Shown here piece by piece: positions 1 through 8,421 of a DNA stretch of 64,000 nt. The notes under the pieces were generated by a model. That model ran no database searches and was not told where the DNA came from. It worked only from the letters and a program-made list of their open reading frames with translations. Source of the stretch: an uncultured bacterium (GTDB taxonomy: Bacteria; Elusimicrobiota; Elusimicrobia; Elusimicrobiales; Elusimicrobiaceae); assembly GCA_949294085.1 (NCBI GenBank), contig CASFFX010000009.1, forward strand, positions 23,314-87,313. Reading direction: 5' to 3'. Every line of letters starts with the position of its first letter. Position 1 is the stretch's first letter. Both the position numbers and the translations under genes were made by a program.

Positions 1-57
1 GTTCAAACCGGGGCAGTCGCCTCCGGCCGTCAAAATACCGATTCTTTTAATGGTCAT
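1..57 (-). CDS. pfkA: 6-phosphofructokinase, N-terminal fragment
   Basis: Only the first 19 codons are inside the window; the gene runs off the left edge. The peptide begins MTIKRIGILTAGGDCPGLN, the phosphate-binding start of the PfkA family. The GGDCPGLN form is common in pyrophosphate-dependent and group III enzymes, whereas classical bacterial ATP-PFK usually has GGDAPGMN, so the phosphoryl donor is open. A strong GGAGGGG ribosome site lies just before the ATG. It starts 11 bases after the IspH stop on the same strand, so it is probably the second gene of an operon. Role: phosphorylation of fructose 6-phosphate in glycolysis. Confidence 0.85.
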   Translation of the reverse strand, partial: MTIKRIGILTAGGDCPGLN

Positions 58-68
58 ATCCCCTCCGG

Positions 69-1760
69 TTACAAATAAGCGGCTAAGCCACTCAGCGCCC
101 ACAGTACGAAAAATTGCCCGTCAATCAGGGTTTCGTCTTTTACGCTGCGGGTACTGCTTTTGCTATAGTAATATATTACAATAAAAATGGTGTACAAATG
201 GCCGATGAGCAGCATGCCCACCAGGGCCGGCTTCCAAGTGAGGGAAAGCAACGTGGCCAGCGCGGCCGTCAGCGCCAAAAGCACCAGCGTAACGGCCCAT
301 TTGGTTTTTTTCATCCCAAAGGCTTTGTAAAAACTTTCCCGTCCGATAATTAAATCTTTATTGGCGGACGTAAACCCCAGCGTTACCGAACGCATAAACA
401 CCAAAAGCACCGTATAGAATACCGCCAAATAGGCCGCCTTTCTTAACACCATCCCGTAACTGTAGGCCGGCAAAAATGCGCACGCGTAAGCCCAGCCAAA
501 AGCGGTTACCACGTCTTTGGTGCCCGGCAGGGACAGCAACTGCAGTTTAAGCAAATGCCGGTATGGATAAGCAAACCCCGCCAGCAAGAACACAACGCCC
601 AGCCCCAGGGCGCCCCGGCTCAGCCCGGCCGCGCATCCCACCGCTCCGGCCGCCGCCAGCAAGCTGGCCGCGGTTAAAAAGCGTTTGTTTTGGCCCGGTT
701 CGGCTTCGGCCGCGCGGTTAAAAGCCGTCAGCGCGTACACGAACAGCCCGGCAAACGCCAAAATTTTTCCGTCTGTCGGCACGCCTTCCAGCCGCATGCA
801 AACATACGCCAAGGCCACGGCGGCAAAAGCCGTATAAAAGCAGTTGCGCACCAAAAAGCGCCACGCTTTGCCCAGCCAGCCGGACAAGACGTACGCCGGT
901 TTCGGCTTGCGGATTTCGCGCACGCGGGCGGCCACGCGGTCAATCACCCAATTGGGGGTGGAGGCACCGGCCGTAATAAAAATTTTATGGGCCCGCTGTA
1001 CGGTCATCGGGTCCAGCTCGGTTTCGGTTTCCACGTGCAGTACCGCCGGAGCCAACCCTCGGCACAGCAGGGCCAGCCGGGCCGTATTGGCACTGTGGCG
1101 CCCGCCTACGACGATGACCAAATCGGCCTTTTGGGCTTTTTCTATCGTTTCTTTTTGGCGGTCTTTGGTGGGCTGGCAAATGGTATTGGAAATTTGGCAC
1201 ACGTCCGCGTGTTTTTTCACTTCTTGCGCCGTTTCGTAGAATACGCTTTCTTTTTGCGTGGTTTGGGAGACGACGTTGACCTTGTTCATATGCGGCAGGC
1301 GGGCGGCTTCTTCCGGCCCGGCCACGACGACCCCTTTCCCCTGGGCGTAGCCCAACAGACCGATGACCTCGGCGTGTCCGGCGTCCCCCACGATGACGGT
1401 GTGATAGCCTTGCTGGGCGTATTGGGCAATGATGTTTTGGGCGTGTTTGACCAGCGGGCAGGTAGCGTCCACCACTTCCATCCCGCAGGCCGTAATTTCC
1501 TGCTGGAACTGCGGGGTAATCCCGTGGGCGCGAATCACGAGCACGCCGCTTTTGTCGGCGGCGTCCTGCGGGCGGTCTATGGACGTAATTTGTTTGGCGG
1601 CCAGCATATCGGTTACTTGCTTGTTATGAATCAAGGGACCGATGGTATAGACGGGCTTTTTGCCGGCGGCTTCCAGCTCCAGCACTTTGTCTATGGCGCG
1701 TTTTACGCCCGGGCAAAAACCCGCGCTTTTGGCAACGGTAACGTCCTGTTCTTTTTCCAT
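69..1760 (-). CDS. ispH: 4-hydroxy-3-methylbut-2-enyl diphosphate reductase fused to a UbiA-like membrane domain
   Basis: The N-terminal ~285 residues are IspH (LytB), the last enzyme of the MEP isoprenoid pathway, which makes IPP and DMAPP with a 4Fe-4S cluster. The three cluster cysteines are visible in AGFCPGV, DATCPLV and NTICQPT. The remaining ~270 residues are an integral membrane domain with about eight hydrophobic segments. It resembles UbiA prenyltransferases: an N/E-rich segment (FNRAAEAEPGQN), LPGTKDVVTAFGWA, and TSANKDLIIGRES in place of the usual second Asp-rich motif. Several of the expected aspartates are changed, so catalysis by this half is uncertain. ATG 1760 is chosen because a TATAAT ends six bases upstream; ATG 1766 is the alternative. 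pfkA follows in the same operon. Confidence 0.88.
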   Translation of the reverse strand: MEKEQDVTVAKSAGFCPGVKRAIDKVLELEAAGKKPVYTIGPLIHNKQVTDMLAAKQITSIDRPQDAADKSGVLVIRAHGITPQFQQEITACGMEVVDATCPLVKHAQNIIAQYAQQGYHTVIVGDAGHAEVIGLLGYAQGKGVVVAGPEEAARLPHMNKVNVVSQTTQKESVFYETAQEVKKHADVCQISNTICQPTKDRQKETIEKAQKADLVIVVGGRHSANTARLALLCRGLAPAVLHVETETELDPMTVQRAHKIFITAGASTPNWVIDRVAARVREIRKPKPAYVLSGWLGKAWRFLVRNCFYTAFAAVALAYVCMRLEGVPTDGKILAFAGLFVYALTAFNRAAEAEPGQNKRFLTAASLLAAAGAVGCAAGLSRGALGLGVVFLLAGFAYPYRHLLKLQLLSLPGTKDVVTAFGWAYACAFLPAYSYGMVLRKAAYLAVFYTVLLVFMRSVTLGFTSANKDLIIGRESFYKAFGMKKTKWAVTLVLLALTAALATLLSLTWKPALVGMLLIGHLYTIFIVIYYYSKSSTRSVKDETLIDGQFFVLWALSGLAAYL

Positions 1761-1766
1761 ACTCAT

Positions 1767-1772
1767 ATTATA
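1767..1772 (-). promoter_or_regulatory. -10 hexamer of ispH, leaderless geometry
   Basis: TATAAT on the minus strand, followed by exactly six bases and then ATG 1760. Transcription starting at the usual distance would begin at or beside the start codon. No ribosome site precedes it. Confidence 0.6.
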
Positions 1773-1815
1773 GAAAATTCGTACGCGCGTGCGGGTGGAA
1801 AGCGGCGTTTTTTTC

Positions 1816-1821
1816 TATAAT
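1816..1821 (+). promoter_or_regulatory. -10 hexamer of the M3 peptidase gene, leaderless geometry
   Basis: TATAAT, six bases (TTAACT), then ATG 1828. No Shine-Dalgarno sequence fits in between. The promoter is back to back with the ispH promoter. Confidence 0.65.
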
Positions 1822-1827
1822 TTAACT

Positions 1828-3876
1828 ATGCATAAAATGATGACCGGTTTGGCGGCGCTTGCGCTGCCCTGCGCCGCGTTTGCGGGCGCATACGGCGATA
1901 TGTTCAAAAACGGCCATTTGCGTTTTGACTATACGCCGCAGGAAATTACCTCTTTGGAAGCACAGGCCGCCAAAGAGCTGGACGTGAATTTGAATTTTTT
2001 GGTGCATATTCCTACCCAAGACCGCGATTTTAACAATACGGTGCTGGCGTTGGAAAGCGCGTACACTTCGTATTGGTTCGTGCCAAAGAATTTGTCGCTT
2101 TTGGCGTATTTCCACCAAGACGCCGCCGTGCGCGAAGCCGCGGCCCAGCTGGAAGCCAAGGGCAGCCAGGCCAAGGCCGCCGTGTTTGCCCGCAAAGACG
2201 TGTACCGCGCCTTGAAGGAATATGCGGATACAAAGCCCGCGCTGAACCACGAGGACGAACGGCTCCTGGCCAAATGGCTGCAGCGTTACGAACGGGCCGG
2301 CATGGCGCTTGATGACAAAGCGGCGGCCGAATATGCGCGCCTGAATACGGAGCGGCTGGATAAAATTACGCAGTACAACGTGAACCTGAACAATTACAAA
2401 GACGAACTGCAGGTTACGCGGGAAGAATTGGACGGGATGGGGGAAACGTTCATCCACCGCTTGGCGCGCACGCCCGACGGAAAGTACGTGCTGACGCTGA
2501 AATATCCCGACTACAATCCCTTTATGGCTTCGGCCAAAAGCGAAAAAGCGCGCAAAGCCCTGCAGAAAAAATTTGCCCGCCGCGGCGGGAAAGAAAACGT
2601 AACCCTGCTGGAAGACACGTTGGAACTGCGCCGCAAACAGGCGGCTTTGCTGGGGTATCACCGCTATCCGGACTATGTGCTCCCCGTGCGCATGGCCCAA
2701 AATTACGAAACGCTGGAACGCTTTTTGAAAAACTTGCAAAAGGAAATTACGCCGCTGGCCCAGCAGGAGCTGGAGGCTTATTTGCAGTTAAAAGCGCAGA
2801 CCACCGGCCAAAAAGCGGACGAAATGACCGCCTGGGAACTTCCTTATTGGAGCAACGAGTACAAAAAGAAATACTACCGGGTGGACAGCGAAAAAATAAA
2901 AGAATATTTCCCGGCCGAGCGGGTGATTGCGGGGATGTTTGGCATTTTTGGACCGCTGTTTGGCGTAACGTTTGAAAAGGCCGATTTGCCGGTGTGGCAC
3001 CCGGACGTAATCGTCTATCAAATTAAGGACGAAAAGAGCGGCGAACTGATTTCCAATTTTTATATGGACCTTTACCCGCGCGACGGCAAATACACCCACG
3101 CCGCCACCTGGAGTTTTGTGGACCGCTTTGAATTGCCAGACGGCACGTATCAAACGCCTTCCGTCGTCATCGCCGCCAACTTTACGCCGGCGGGCAACGG
3201 GGTGCCGTCGCTCCTGGACCACAGCGAAGTGGAAACGCTGTTCCACGAATTTGGGCACGTGCTGCAAATGTCTATGGCAACGTCCAAATACGCCACGCTG
3301 ACGGGGGACAACGTAGCCTGGGACTATATTGAAACGCACTCCCAGCTGCTTGAAAACTGGGCCTGGCAGCCCGAAGTGCTGGCGCGAATCAGCGCCCATT
3401 ATCAAACGGGGCAGCCGATGCCGCAGGAGATGATTGCTTCGTTGGTCAAATCCAAACACGCGGGAGAAGCGGTGGCCTTTTTGAGACAGAATTTTTTGGG
3501 CCAGTTTGACGTGGCCGCCCACGCCGCGGATAAACGGGTGGACACCACCCGCCTGTACGGCCAAATGATGAAGGACATTACCGGAATTCCAATGACGCCG
3601 GGCACCTATCCGCAGGCCAGTTTTGGGCACATTATGTCGCTGACGGACCCGTACGACGTGGGGTACTACGTGTATGCGTGGTCGTTGGTAATTGCGCAGG
3701 ACATCTTTGGCGAATTCCAAAAGCAGGGCATTTTTAACCGGGAGCTGGGAGCCCGCCTGCGCCAATATGTGTACACGCCCGGCACGGTGTATGACGAAAA
3801 CGAAATGGTGGAAAAATTCTTAGGCCGCCCTTACAACGACCGTGCGTTTTTGAAGGATTTGGGGGTGGCCCCCTAA
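1828..3876 (+). CDS. Secreted M3 family zinc oligopeptidase
   Basis: A 682-residue peptidase of the M3 (thimet oligopeptidase / oligoendopeptidase) family, expected to cut short peptides. The zinc site is the HEFGH motif near residue 472, with the downstream glutamate likely in the YIETHSQLLENW segment about 27 residues later. The N-terminus MHKMMTGLAALALPCAAFAG is a typical signal peptide ending in AFA-G, so the enzyme should be periplasmic or surface-exposed, unlike the mostly cytosolic relatives. The start at 1828 is set by the signal peptide and by the TATAAT six bases upstream. It is transcribed divergently from ispH and ends at a bidirectional terminator. A role in peptide nutrition is inferred. 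Confidence 0.88.
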   Translation: MHKMMTGLAALALPCAAFAGAYGDMFKNGHLRFDYTPQEITSLEAQAAKELDVNLNFLVHIPTQDRDFNNTVLALESAYTSYWFVPKNLSLLAYFHQDAAVREAAAQLEAKGSQAKAAVFARKDVYRALKEYADTKPALNHEDERLLAKWLQRYERAGMALDDKAAAEYARLNTERLDKITQYNVNLNNYKDELQVTREELDGMGETFIHRLARTPDGKYVLTLKYPDYNPFMASAKSEKARKALQKKFARRGGKENVTLLEDTLELRRKQAALLGYHRYPDYVLPVRMAQNYETLERFLKNLQKEITPLAQQELEAYLQLKAQTTGQKADEMTAWELPYWSNEYKKKYYRVDSEKIKEYFPAERVIAGMFGIFGPLFGVTFEKADLPVWHPDVIVYQIKDEKSGELISNFYMDLYPRDGKYTHAATWSFVDRFELPDGTYQTPSVVIAANFTPAGNGVPSLLDHSEVETLFHEFGHVLQMSMATSKYATLTGDNVAWDYIETHSQLLENWAWQPEVLARISAHYQTGQPMPQEMIASLVKSKHAGEAVAFLRQNFLGQFDVAAHAADKRVDTTRLYGQMMKDITGIPMTPGTYPQASFGHIMSLTDPYDVGYYVYAWSLVIAQDIFGEFQKQGIFNRELGARLRQYVYTPGTVYDENEMVEKFLGRPYNDRAFLKDLGVAP

Positions 3877-3891
3877 TTCCGATTCGGCACT

Positions 3892-3928
3892 AAAAAATCC
3901 GCGTCCGGCAGCCGGGCGCGGATTTTTT
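3892..3928. terminator. Bidirectional intrinsic terminator
   Basis: GC-rich stem (TCCGCG ... CGCGGA) flanked by an A-run on the left and a T-run on the right. It lies between the convergent M3 peptidase gene and the membrane protein gene ending at 3942. Confidence 0.85.
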
Positions 3929-3941
3929 GTAATCGGACGAT

Positions 3942-4790
3942 TTAGCGAATCCAATGATTCAAAAACACCCACGATAAGAGGGAAATGCCCAGCAACACCA
4001 GCCACAGCACAATCATCCATATTCCGCGCCAGCCGCTGTTGGTCTTGGCGGGAGCGGACGGAAGCGTGCAGAGCGCTTGGAGCATGGCTTCGGCCTGGGC
4101 TTCGTCCGGGTCTTGCGGTTTGGGCGTCAGGGTGGCGGTGGTGGAAGGGGGCGTTTGGTCCAGGCGGACGATGACGTTTTCAAACTCGTGCAGGATTTGC
4201 AGCCCGCGGAAGCGGAATTGCTGAAAGTCGGAAAGCGGCATTTGGGCGTTTTCGTGATAGACCAGGGCGTTGTCGTTCAGTTCCATATAAATATTGGAAC
4301 GGGTTTTTAACAAGCCGATAATAAACGGCGTAAGCACCAGGGCCGCGGCCGGGGTGGGGGCGTGAATGCGGTAGCGGCTGTCTATCTGCGGGATATTGGT
4401 TTTCATCAGCGCGTACTGTGAGGGGGCAAACTGCGAGTGAATCGGCGCAATTTTTAAGGCCGGAAATTCGCGCTTTTTTAATTCCGCCGTAAAAATCGTA
4501 AATTTGATGGGTTTGGTGTGGGGGTTGTCGTCCACGTAAATATTGTCGTCCGCCACGCGGATAAAGGCAAACTTGTCCGAACACGTGCATACGTTTTGGT
4601 ACTGGTGGAAATACAGCGTAAAAAACTCCAGCCGTCCGGCCGTTTGTTCGGTGGTAACGGAATCTTTTTCGCGGTCAAAGCGGCAGCCGTTCATTTTGGC
4701 CATACGGGCAATTTGGGCGGAGCGGCTGCGGGTGGTAATCACCAGGCCCGCCGCACAGCCTACCATAATTACGATGAGCAGTATGTTCAT
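3942..4790 (-). CDS. Uncharacterised membrane-anchored protein
   Basis: A 282-residue protein I do not recognise. It has one N-terminal hydrophobic segment (MNILLIVIMVGCAAGLVI) and one C-terminal segment (IWMIVLWLVLLGISLLSWVF). Between them is a soluble region of about 210 residues containing another moderately hydrophobic stretch (ALVLTPFIIGLL) and a linker rich in Pro and Thr. ATG 4790 is preferred over 4802 because it starts directly at the hydrophobic segment and lies seven bases after a TATGAT hexamer (4798-4803). It is monocistronic, convergent with the M3 peptidase and divergent from the lipoprotein gene. Function unknown. Confidence 0.75.
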   Translation of the reverse strand: MNILLIVIMVGCAAGLVITTRSRSAQIARMAKMNGCRFDREKDSVTTEQTAGRLEFFTLYFHQYQNVCTCSDKFAFIRVADDNIYVDDNPHTKPIKFTIFTAELKKREFPALKIAPIHSQFAPSQYALMKTNIPQIDSRYRIHAPTPAAALVLTPFIIGLLKTRSNIYMELNDNALVYHENAQMPLSDFQQFRFRGLQILHEFENVIVRLDQTPPSTTATLTPKPQDPDEAQAEAMLQALCTLPSAPAKTNSGWRGIWMIVLWLVLLGISLLSWVFLNHWIR

Positions 4791-4797
4791 ATACCAT

Positions 4798-4803
4798 ATC
4801 ATA
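4798..4803 (-). promoter_or_regulatory. -10 hexamer of the membrane protein gene at 3942-4790
   Basis: TATGAT on the minus strand ends seven bases before ATG 4790. It is a near match to the leaderless pattern elsewhere in the window. Confidence 0.4.
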
Positions 4804-4819
4804 GCAAAAAAGAGTTTGC

Positions 4820-4825
4820 TATAAT
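4820..4825 (+). promoter_or_regulatory. -10 hexamer of the lipoprotein gene
   Basis: TATAAT lies 30 bases before ATG 4856, leaving a short leader with an AGGGGGAA ribosome site. This is a conventional promoter and contrasts with the leaderless ones nearby. Confidence 0.55.
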
Positions 4826-4855
4826 TTACTCATTGTATAAATAAGGGGGAACTTT

Positions 4856-5254
4856 ATGAATCAAATGATGCGGGCCGCGGGCGTGCTGTTGGGCGTGGCG
4901 GCGTGTGCGGGGTGCGGCCTGTGGCAGCAAGCCCAAGCCCCGGTGGTGCCGATGAACGGCATGCAGGTGGAAGGCGTAACCTTGGTGGTGCAGGCCCCGG
5001 CGGCGGACTGCCAGTTTAAGGGCGGAATTATGGGGGACGTAAACCCCGATGTGTCCGGCTTGCCGGCCTCGCTGTTTGAATTGAACGACACGATTCGCCA
5101 AGGGCTGGTGTCCAGCGCACGGCAAATGGGCGGCAATACCGTATGGGTGCGCACCAAAAGCTGGCAGAACCCCTCTGTGGACACGGATTACGACCAGCTT
5201 TTTTACGTAAATAACGTGCGTTACGGCGCCTTGGTGTACGCTTGCCCAAACTAA
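4856..5254 (+). CDS. Small lipoprotein, DUF4156-like
   Basis: A 132-residue protein with a lipoprotein-type signal (hydrophobic run then VAACAGC), so it is probably lipid-anchored. The mature part has a cysteine-containing core (ADCQFKGGIMGDV) and a LNDTIRQGLVSSARQMGGNTVWV helix. That pattern, a Cys and a Gly-rich strand followed by a helix ending in GGNTV, resembles small enterobacterial lipoproteins of the DUF4156 type; the resemblance is by eye only. AAGGGGGAAC forms a good ribosome site before ATG 4856. A terminator follows at once, so the gene is alone. Confidence 0.75.
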   Translation: MNQMMRAAGVLLGVAACAGCGLWQQAQAPVVPMNGMQVEGVTLVVQAPAADCQFKGGIMGDVNPDVSGLPASLFELNDTIRQGLVSSARQMGGNTVWVRTKSWQNPSVDTDYDQLFYVNNVRYGALVYACPN

Positions 5255-5268
5255 AAAATGCCTAGGAG

Positions 5269-5297
5269 TAAAAGCGCTCCTGCGGGGGAGCTTTTTT
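5269..5297 (+). terminator. Intrinsic terminator after the lipoprotein gene
   Basis: GCTCC/GGAGC stem with a short loop followed by TTTTTT. Confidence 0.75.
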
Positions 5298-5304
5298 ATG
5301 GGCC

Positions 5305-5331
5305 TTGATTCGTTTTTTTTTTTGATAAATT
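5305..5331 (+). promoter_or_regulatory. Pilin 1 promoter with an 11-T spacer tract
   Basis: TTGATT (5305-5310), then CG, eleven T (5313-5323), GA, and a TAAATT hexamer (5326-5331) that ends six bases before ATG 5338. The block from GGCC through the ATG is the same, base for base, upstream of the second pilin gene at 59914. The T-run sits inside the -35/-10 spacer. Confidence 0.55.
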
Positions 5332-5337
5332 TTGCTT

Positions 5338-5856
5338 ATGAAGAAAAATATTCAAAAATCCTTCCCGGCTGGAAAAAACGCCGGATTTACGCTGATAGAG
5401 CTTTTGGTAGTGGTGCTAATCATTGGTATTTTGGCGGCGGTGGCGCTGCCCAAGTATCAAGTGGCGGTGAAAAAGAGCCGCCTAAGCGAAGTAAATGTAA
5501 TGATGAAAAAGATACGGGAAAATTACAAAATGGCCCAGCTGGCCGGGAATGATGCGGATTTGGACGCTTTGTTTGAAGATACTGGGTTGGAAATTTACAC
5601 TACCGGCGGCCTGGGCGGAGCGGGAGGAGCCTCCAGCGAACATTTTTGCTATGACCCGACTTGGGTTGGTTTTTATGTAGTTAAAAAACCTTGTATAGTT
5701 GATCAAGCGGATTATGTCATCGGATGGGCTCCGCAGGAGGACGGAAGCGATTTGCAAATTTGTGCGGGCAATACCGATTTTGGCAAACGCGTGTGTAAAA
5801 GTGTATGCGGGTTTGAAGCGTGCAATATGCTTACAAATACAAAAGTAGATCTTTAA
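5338..5856 (+). CDS. Type IV pilin-like protein (pilin 1)
   Basis: A 172-residue prepilin. The type III leader ends in KNAG, followed by FTLIELLVVVLIIGILAAVA, with the expected Glu at position 5 of the mature protein. The leader is cut after Gly by prepilin peptidase and the N-terminal residue is methylated. The rest is a short helix and a globular C-terminal domain containing five cysteines, including CKSVCGFEAC near the end, consistent with a disulfide-closed D-region. ATG 5338 is preferred over 5332 because the promoter pattern is then identical to the paralog at 59914. It is flanked by terminators on both sides, so it is a single-gene unit with no assembly genes nearby. Confidence 0.9.
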   Translation: MKKNIQKSFPAGKNAGFTLIELLVVVLIIGILAAVALPKYQVAVKKSRLSEVNVMMKKIRENYKMAQLAGNDADLDALFEDTGLEIYTTGGLGGAGGASSEHFCYDPTWVGFYVVKKPCIVDQADYVIGWAPQEDGSDLQICAGNTDFGKRVCKSVCGFEACNMLTNTKVDL

Positions 5857-5863
5857 GTGCCAT

Positions 5864-5897
5864 AAAAAACCCCCGCTTCGTAAGGAGCGGGGGTTTT
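5864..5897. terminator. Bidirectional terminator
   Basis: AACCCCCGCT / AGCGGGGGTT stem with A-run and T-run flanks, between pilin 1 and the convergent hppA gene. Confidence 0.85.
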
Positions 5898-5910
5898 GGT
5901 TTAGCGCAAT

Positions 5911-8280
5911 TTATTTGTTAAAATCCTGCGCGGGTTTTTTGCTGGATAAAATCGCCCAGCTCAGTACCGCCAGCAGAACGATGACAACCACCCACCCGAT
6001 TTTGCCCAGCGGGGTAAAATCGTTGTGATAGTTGACGATGATAGGCGCCACAATCACGGCCACCATGTTTACCACTTTAATCAGCGGGTTGACTGCCGGG
6101 CCGGCCGTGTCTTTCAACGGGTCGCCCACGGTGTCGCCCACCACGCTGGCTTTGTGGCGTTCGGAGCCTTTGCCGGTATTGGCGGCCAGGTCGGTGGGTT
6201 CATCTTCCACCACTTTTTTGGCGTTATCCCAAGCGCCGCCGGCGTTGGACATAAACACCGCCAACAGCTGCCCGGACACAATAATCCCGGCCAAAAATCC
6301 GCCCAAGGCTTCCACGCCAAACGCCAGGCCCACCACCACCGGGGACACAATCCCCAGCAGGGCCAAAATCACCAGCTCTTTCTGTGCGGCAATGGTGGAA
6401 ATGTTTACGGCGCGGGTATAGTCGGGCTTGGCTTTGCCTTCCAATACGCCTCCCTTAAATTGGCGGCGTACTTCCTGCACGATGAGTGCGGCCGCGCGGC
6501 TGACGGCATTAATGGCAAACGACGAGAACAGCCACGGCAGCGCCCCGCCGATCAGCATCCCCACAAACACCACCGGGTTGGACACCACAATCCCCACCTG
6601 CGACAAGAGCGTAAGCACTTTGTCTTCGCCGGCGGCGGCCCACGCATCGTTTAGCAGCCGCTGCACGTTGCTTACGTCCACCATATACGAGGCAAACAGC
6701 GATACCGCCGCAATCACGGCCGAACCGATGGCCACCCCTTTGGTAATGGCTTTGGTGGTGTTGCCCACGCCGTCCAAATCGGCCATAATCTGGCGGGCTT
6801 TTTTGGTTTCGGCGTCGTCCTGGCCGTGCCAGGCCATTTCGCCAATGCCGTTGGCGTTATCGGCAATCGGGCCGAAGGAATCCATGGCCACGTTGTTGCC
6901 GGTCAGCGTCAGCATGCCGATACCGGTCATCGCTACGCCGTAGAGGATAAAGTTGAACTTTTCGGACGGAGTCAGCCCGTCAATCGTGCCGAAAATCACC
7001 ACAGAGCAGAAGATGGACGCCGCAATTACCAGCGTGGTCCATACGGCCGACTCAAAGCCCACGGCAATGCCGGACAAAATGGTCGTGGCCGAGCCGGTGG
7101 CGGTGGATTTTTTGATTTCCTGCACGGGTTTGTTTTCCGTACCTGTAAAATATTCGGTCAGGCGGTCAATGACAATCGCCAGCAGAATACCAATGGTGGT
7201 GGCGGCAAACGGTCTCCACCAGCCGCCCGGAACGGGGCTCATATAGAAGTAGGCCAGCACGCCAAAGATGATAACGGAAATCGTGGCGGAAATGCTGTAG
7301 CCCTTAAAAATGGCTTTCATCGCGTTGCCGGCGGTGCGTTTGGAATCCTTCACCGCGTACGTGCCGATGATAGAGCACAGCACGCCAATCCCGCGCACCA
7401 ACAGCGGATACACAATCCACTCGTGGTGGCCGGTAATTCTCCACAAGCCAATCCCCAAAATCAATCCGGAAACGATGGTTACTTCGTAGGATTCAAAAAT
7501 ATCGGCTGCCATACCGGCGCAGTCGCCCACGTTGTCGCCCACCAAGTCGGCCACGACGGCGGGGTTGCGCGGGTCGTCCTCGGGGATACCCGCTTCCACT
7601 TTACCCACCAAGTCGGCGCCCACATCGGCCGCTTTGGTATAGATACCGCCGCCTACGCGCATAAAAAGCGCCAACAGCGTGCCGCCGAAACCAAACCCCA
7701 ACAGCGCGTCCGGCGCGGCAATGCCAAAGATGATAAAAATGACCGTACCGCCCAACAGGCCCAGGCCGTCGGTCAGCATACCCGTTACGGTGCCCGCACG
7801 GTAGGCAATGCGCAGCGCTTCGCCAAAGCTGCGGCGGGACGCGGCCGACACGCGCACGTTGGCATCTACCGCAATGCGCATACCCAGCTGCCCCACCAAG
7901 AGCGAGAACACCGCCCCCAGCACAAACGCACCCGCCCGCCCGAAAGCGGCGATGAGTTTAACGGTACCGGCCGAAAGGCCCGCAAACCGTTCCATAGAAT
8001 CCTGCGAAACCGGTACGATGTACACGGACAGGAACAGACAGACCGTTAATAACCCAATCAACGGCAAAATGGTTTTAAGCTGTCTTTTGAGATAGGCGTT
8101 TGCGCCTTCCCGAATAGCGCCCCATACTTTTTGCATTTCGGGGGTGCCGGCATCTTCGCTGATGACCTGCTTGCGCAGGAACAGCGCATACAAAAGCCCC
8201 AACACCGCAATAAACAGTACGCCAAACAGCGCGTATTGCTCAAAGGGTCTTAGGGAGGCAATTCCATACCACATGGGCAA
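5911..8280 (-). CDS. hppA: Membrane-bound proton-pumping pyrophosphatase
   Basis: A 789-residue integral membrane pyrophosphatase that couples PPi hydrolysis to ion export. The PPi-binding signature is clear around residue 220 (DVGADLVGKVE, then NPAVVADLVGDNVGDCAG). Near residue 507 the sequence is GNTTKAITKG; lysine at this site marks the potassium-independent class, which pumps protons, whereas GNTTAA marks the potassium-dependent class that includes sodium pumps. About sixteen membrane segments are expected and visible. An AAAGGAG ribosome site precedes ATG 8280 and a TATAAT (8312-8317, minus strand) lies upstream. It is a single-gene unit. Energy recovery from biosynthetic PPi is its likely job. 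Confidence 0.95.
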   Translation of the reverse strand: MPMWYGIASLRPFEQYALFGVLFIAVLGLLYALFLRKQVISEDAGTPEMQKVWGAIREGANAYLKRQLKTILPLIGLLTVCLFLSVYIVPVSQDSMERFAGLSAGTVKLIAAFGRAGAFVLGAVFSLLVGQLGMRIAVDANVRVSAASRRSFGEALRIAYRAGTVTGMLTDGLGLLGGTVIFIIFGIAAPDALLGFGFGGTLLALFMRVGGGIYTKAADVGADLVGKVEAGIPEDDPRNPAVVADLVGDNVGDCAGMAADIFESYEVTIVSGLILGIGLWRITGHHEWIVYPLLVRGIGVLCSIIGTYAVKDSKRTAGNAMKAIFKGYSISATISVIIFGVLAYFYMSPVPGGWWRPFAATTIGILLAIVIDRLTEYFTGTENKPVQEIKKSTATGSATTILSGIAVGFESAVWTTLVIAASIFCSVVIFGTIDGLTPSEKFNFILYGVAMTGIGMLTLTGNNVAMDSFGPIADNANGIGEMAWHGQDDAETKKARQIMADLDGVGNTTKAITKGVAIGSAVIAAVSLFASYMVDVSNVQRLLNDAWAAAGEDKVLTLLSQVGIVVSNPVVFVGMLIGGALPWLFSSFAINAVSRAAALIVQEVRRQFKGGVLEGKAKPDYTRAVNISTIAAQKELVILALLGIVSPVVVGLAFGVEALGGFLAGIIVSGQLLAVFMSNAGGAWDNAKKVVEDEPTDLAANTGKGSERHKASVVGDTVGDPLKDTAGPAVNPLIKVVNMVAVIVAPIIVNYHNDFTPLGKIGWVVVIVLLAVLSWAILSSKKPAQDFNK

Positions 8281-8409
8281 TCTCCTTTTATTATGGTAAA
8301 ACGTCCCCTATATTATAATAAAATCCGGCTGAGATTTTGCCAAAAAAGTGGGCCTTTTGGTCCGCGGGCGGCGGGACTTTTGGCCCTTGTGGCAAGGAAA
8401 AAGGTTTCT

Positions 8410-8415
8410 TATACT
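8410..8415 (+). promoter_or_regulatory. -10 hexamer of the secreted protein gene, leaderless geometry
   Basis: TATACT, six bases (TTTTAT), then ATG 8422. A TTGTGG hexamer at 8387-8392 gives a 17-base spacer, so both promoter elements are in the right place. Confidence 0.65.
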
Positions 8416-8421
8416 TTTTAT

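Noticed and set aside
690..1820. Long plus-strand open frame (376 codons) opposite ispH
   Set aside because: It is the antisense shadow of ispH; its translation is His/Gly/Arg-rich without recognisable domains.
5324..5334. Bacteroidota-type -7 promoter motif (TAnnTTTG) at the pilin genes
   Set aside because: The sequence is off by one base from that motif, and other promoters in the window are ordinary TATAAT type.
6826..8049. 407-codon frame opposite hppA
   Set aside because: Shadow of the pyrophosphatase gene; low-complexity Gly/Arg/His composition typical of antisense frames in GC-rich coding DNA.
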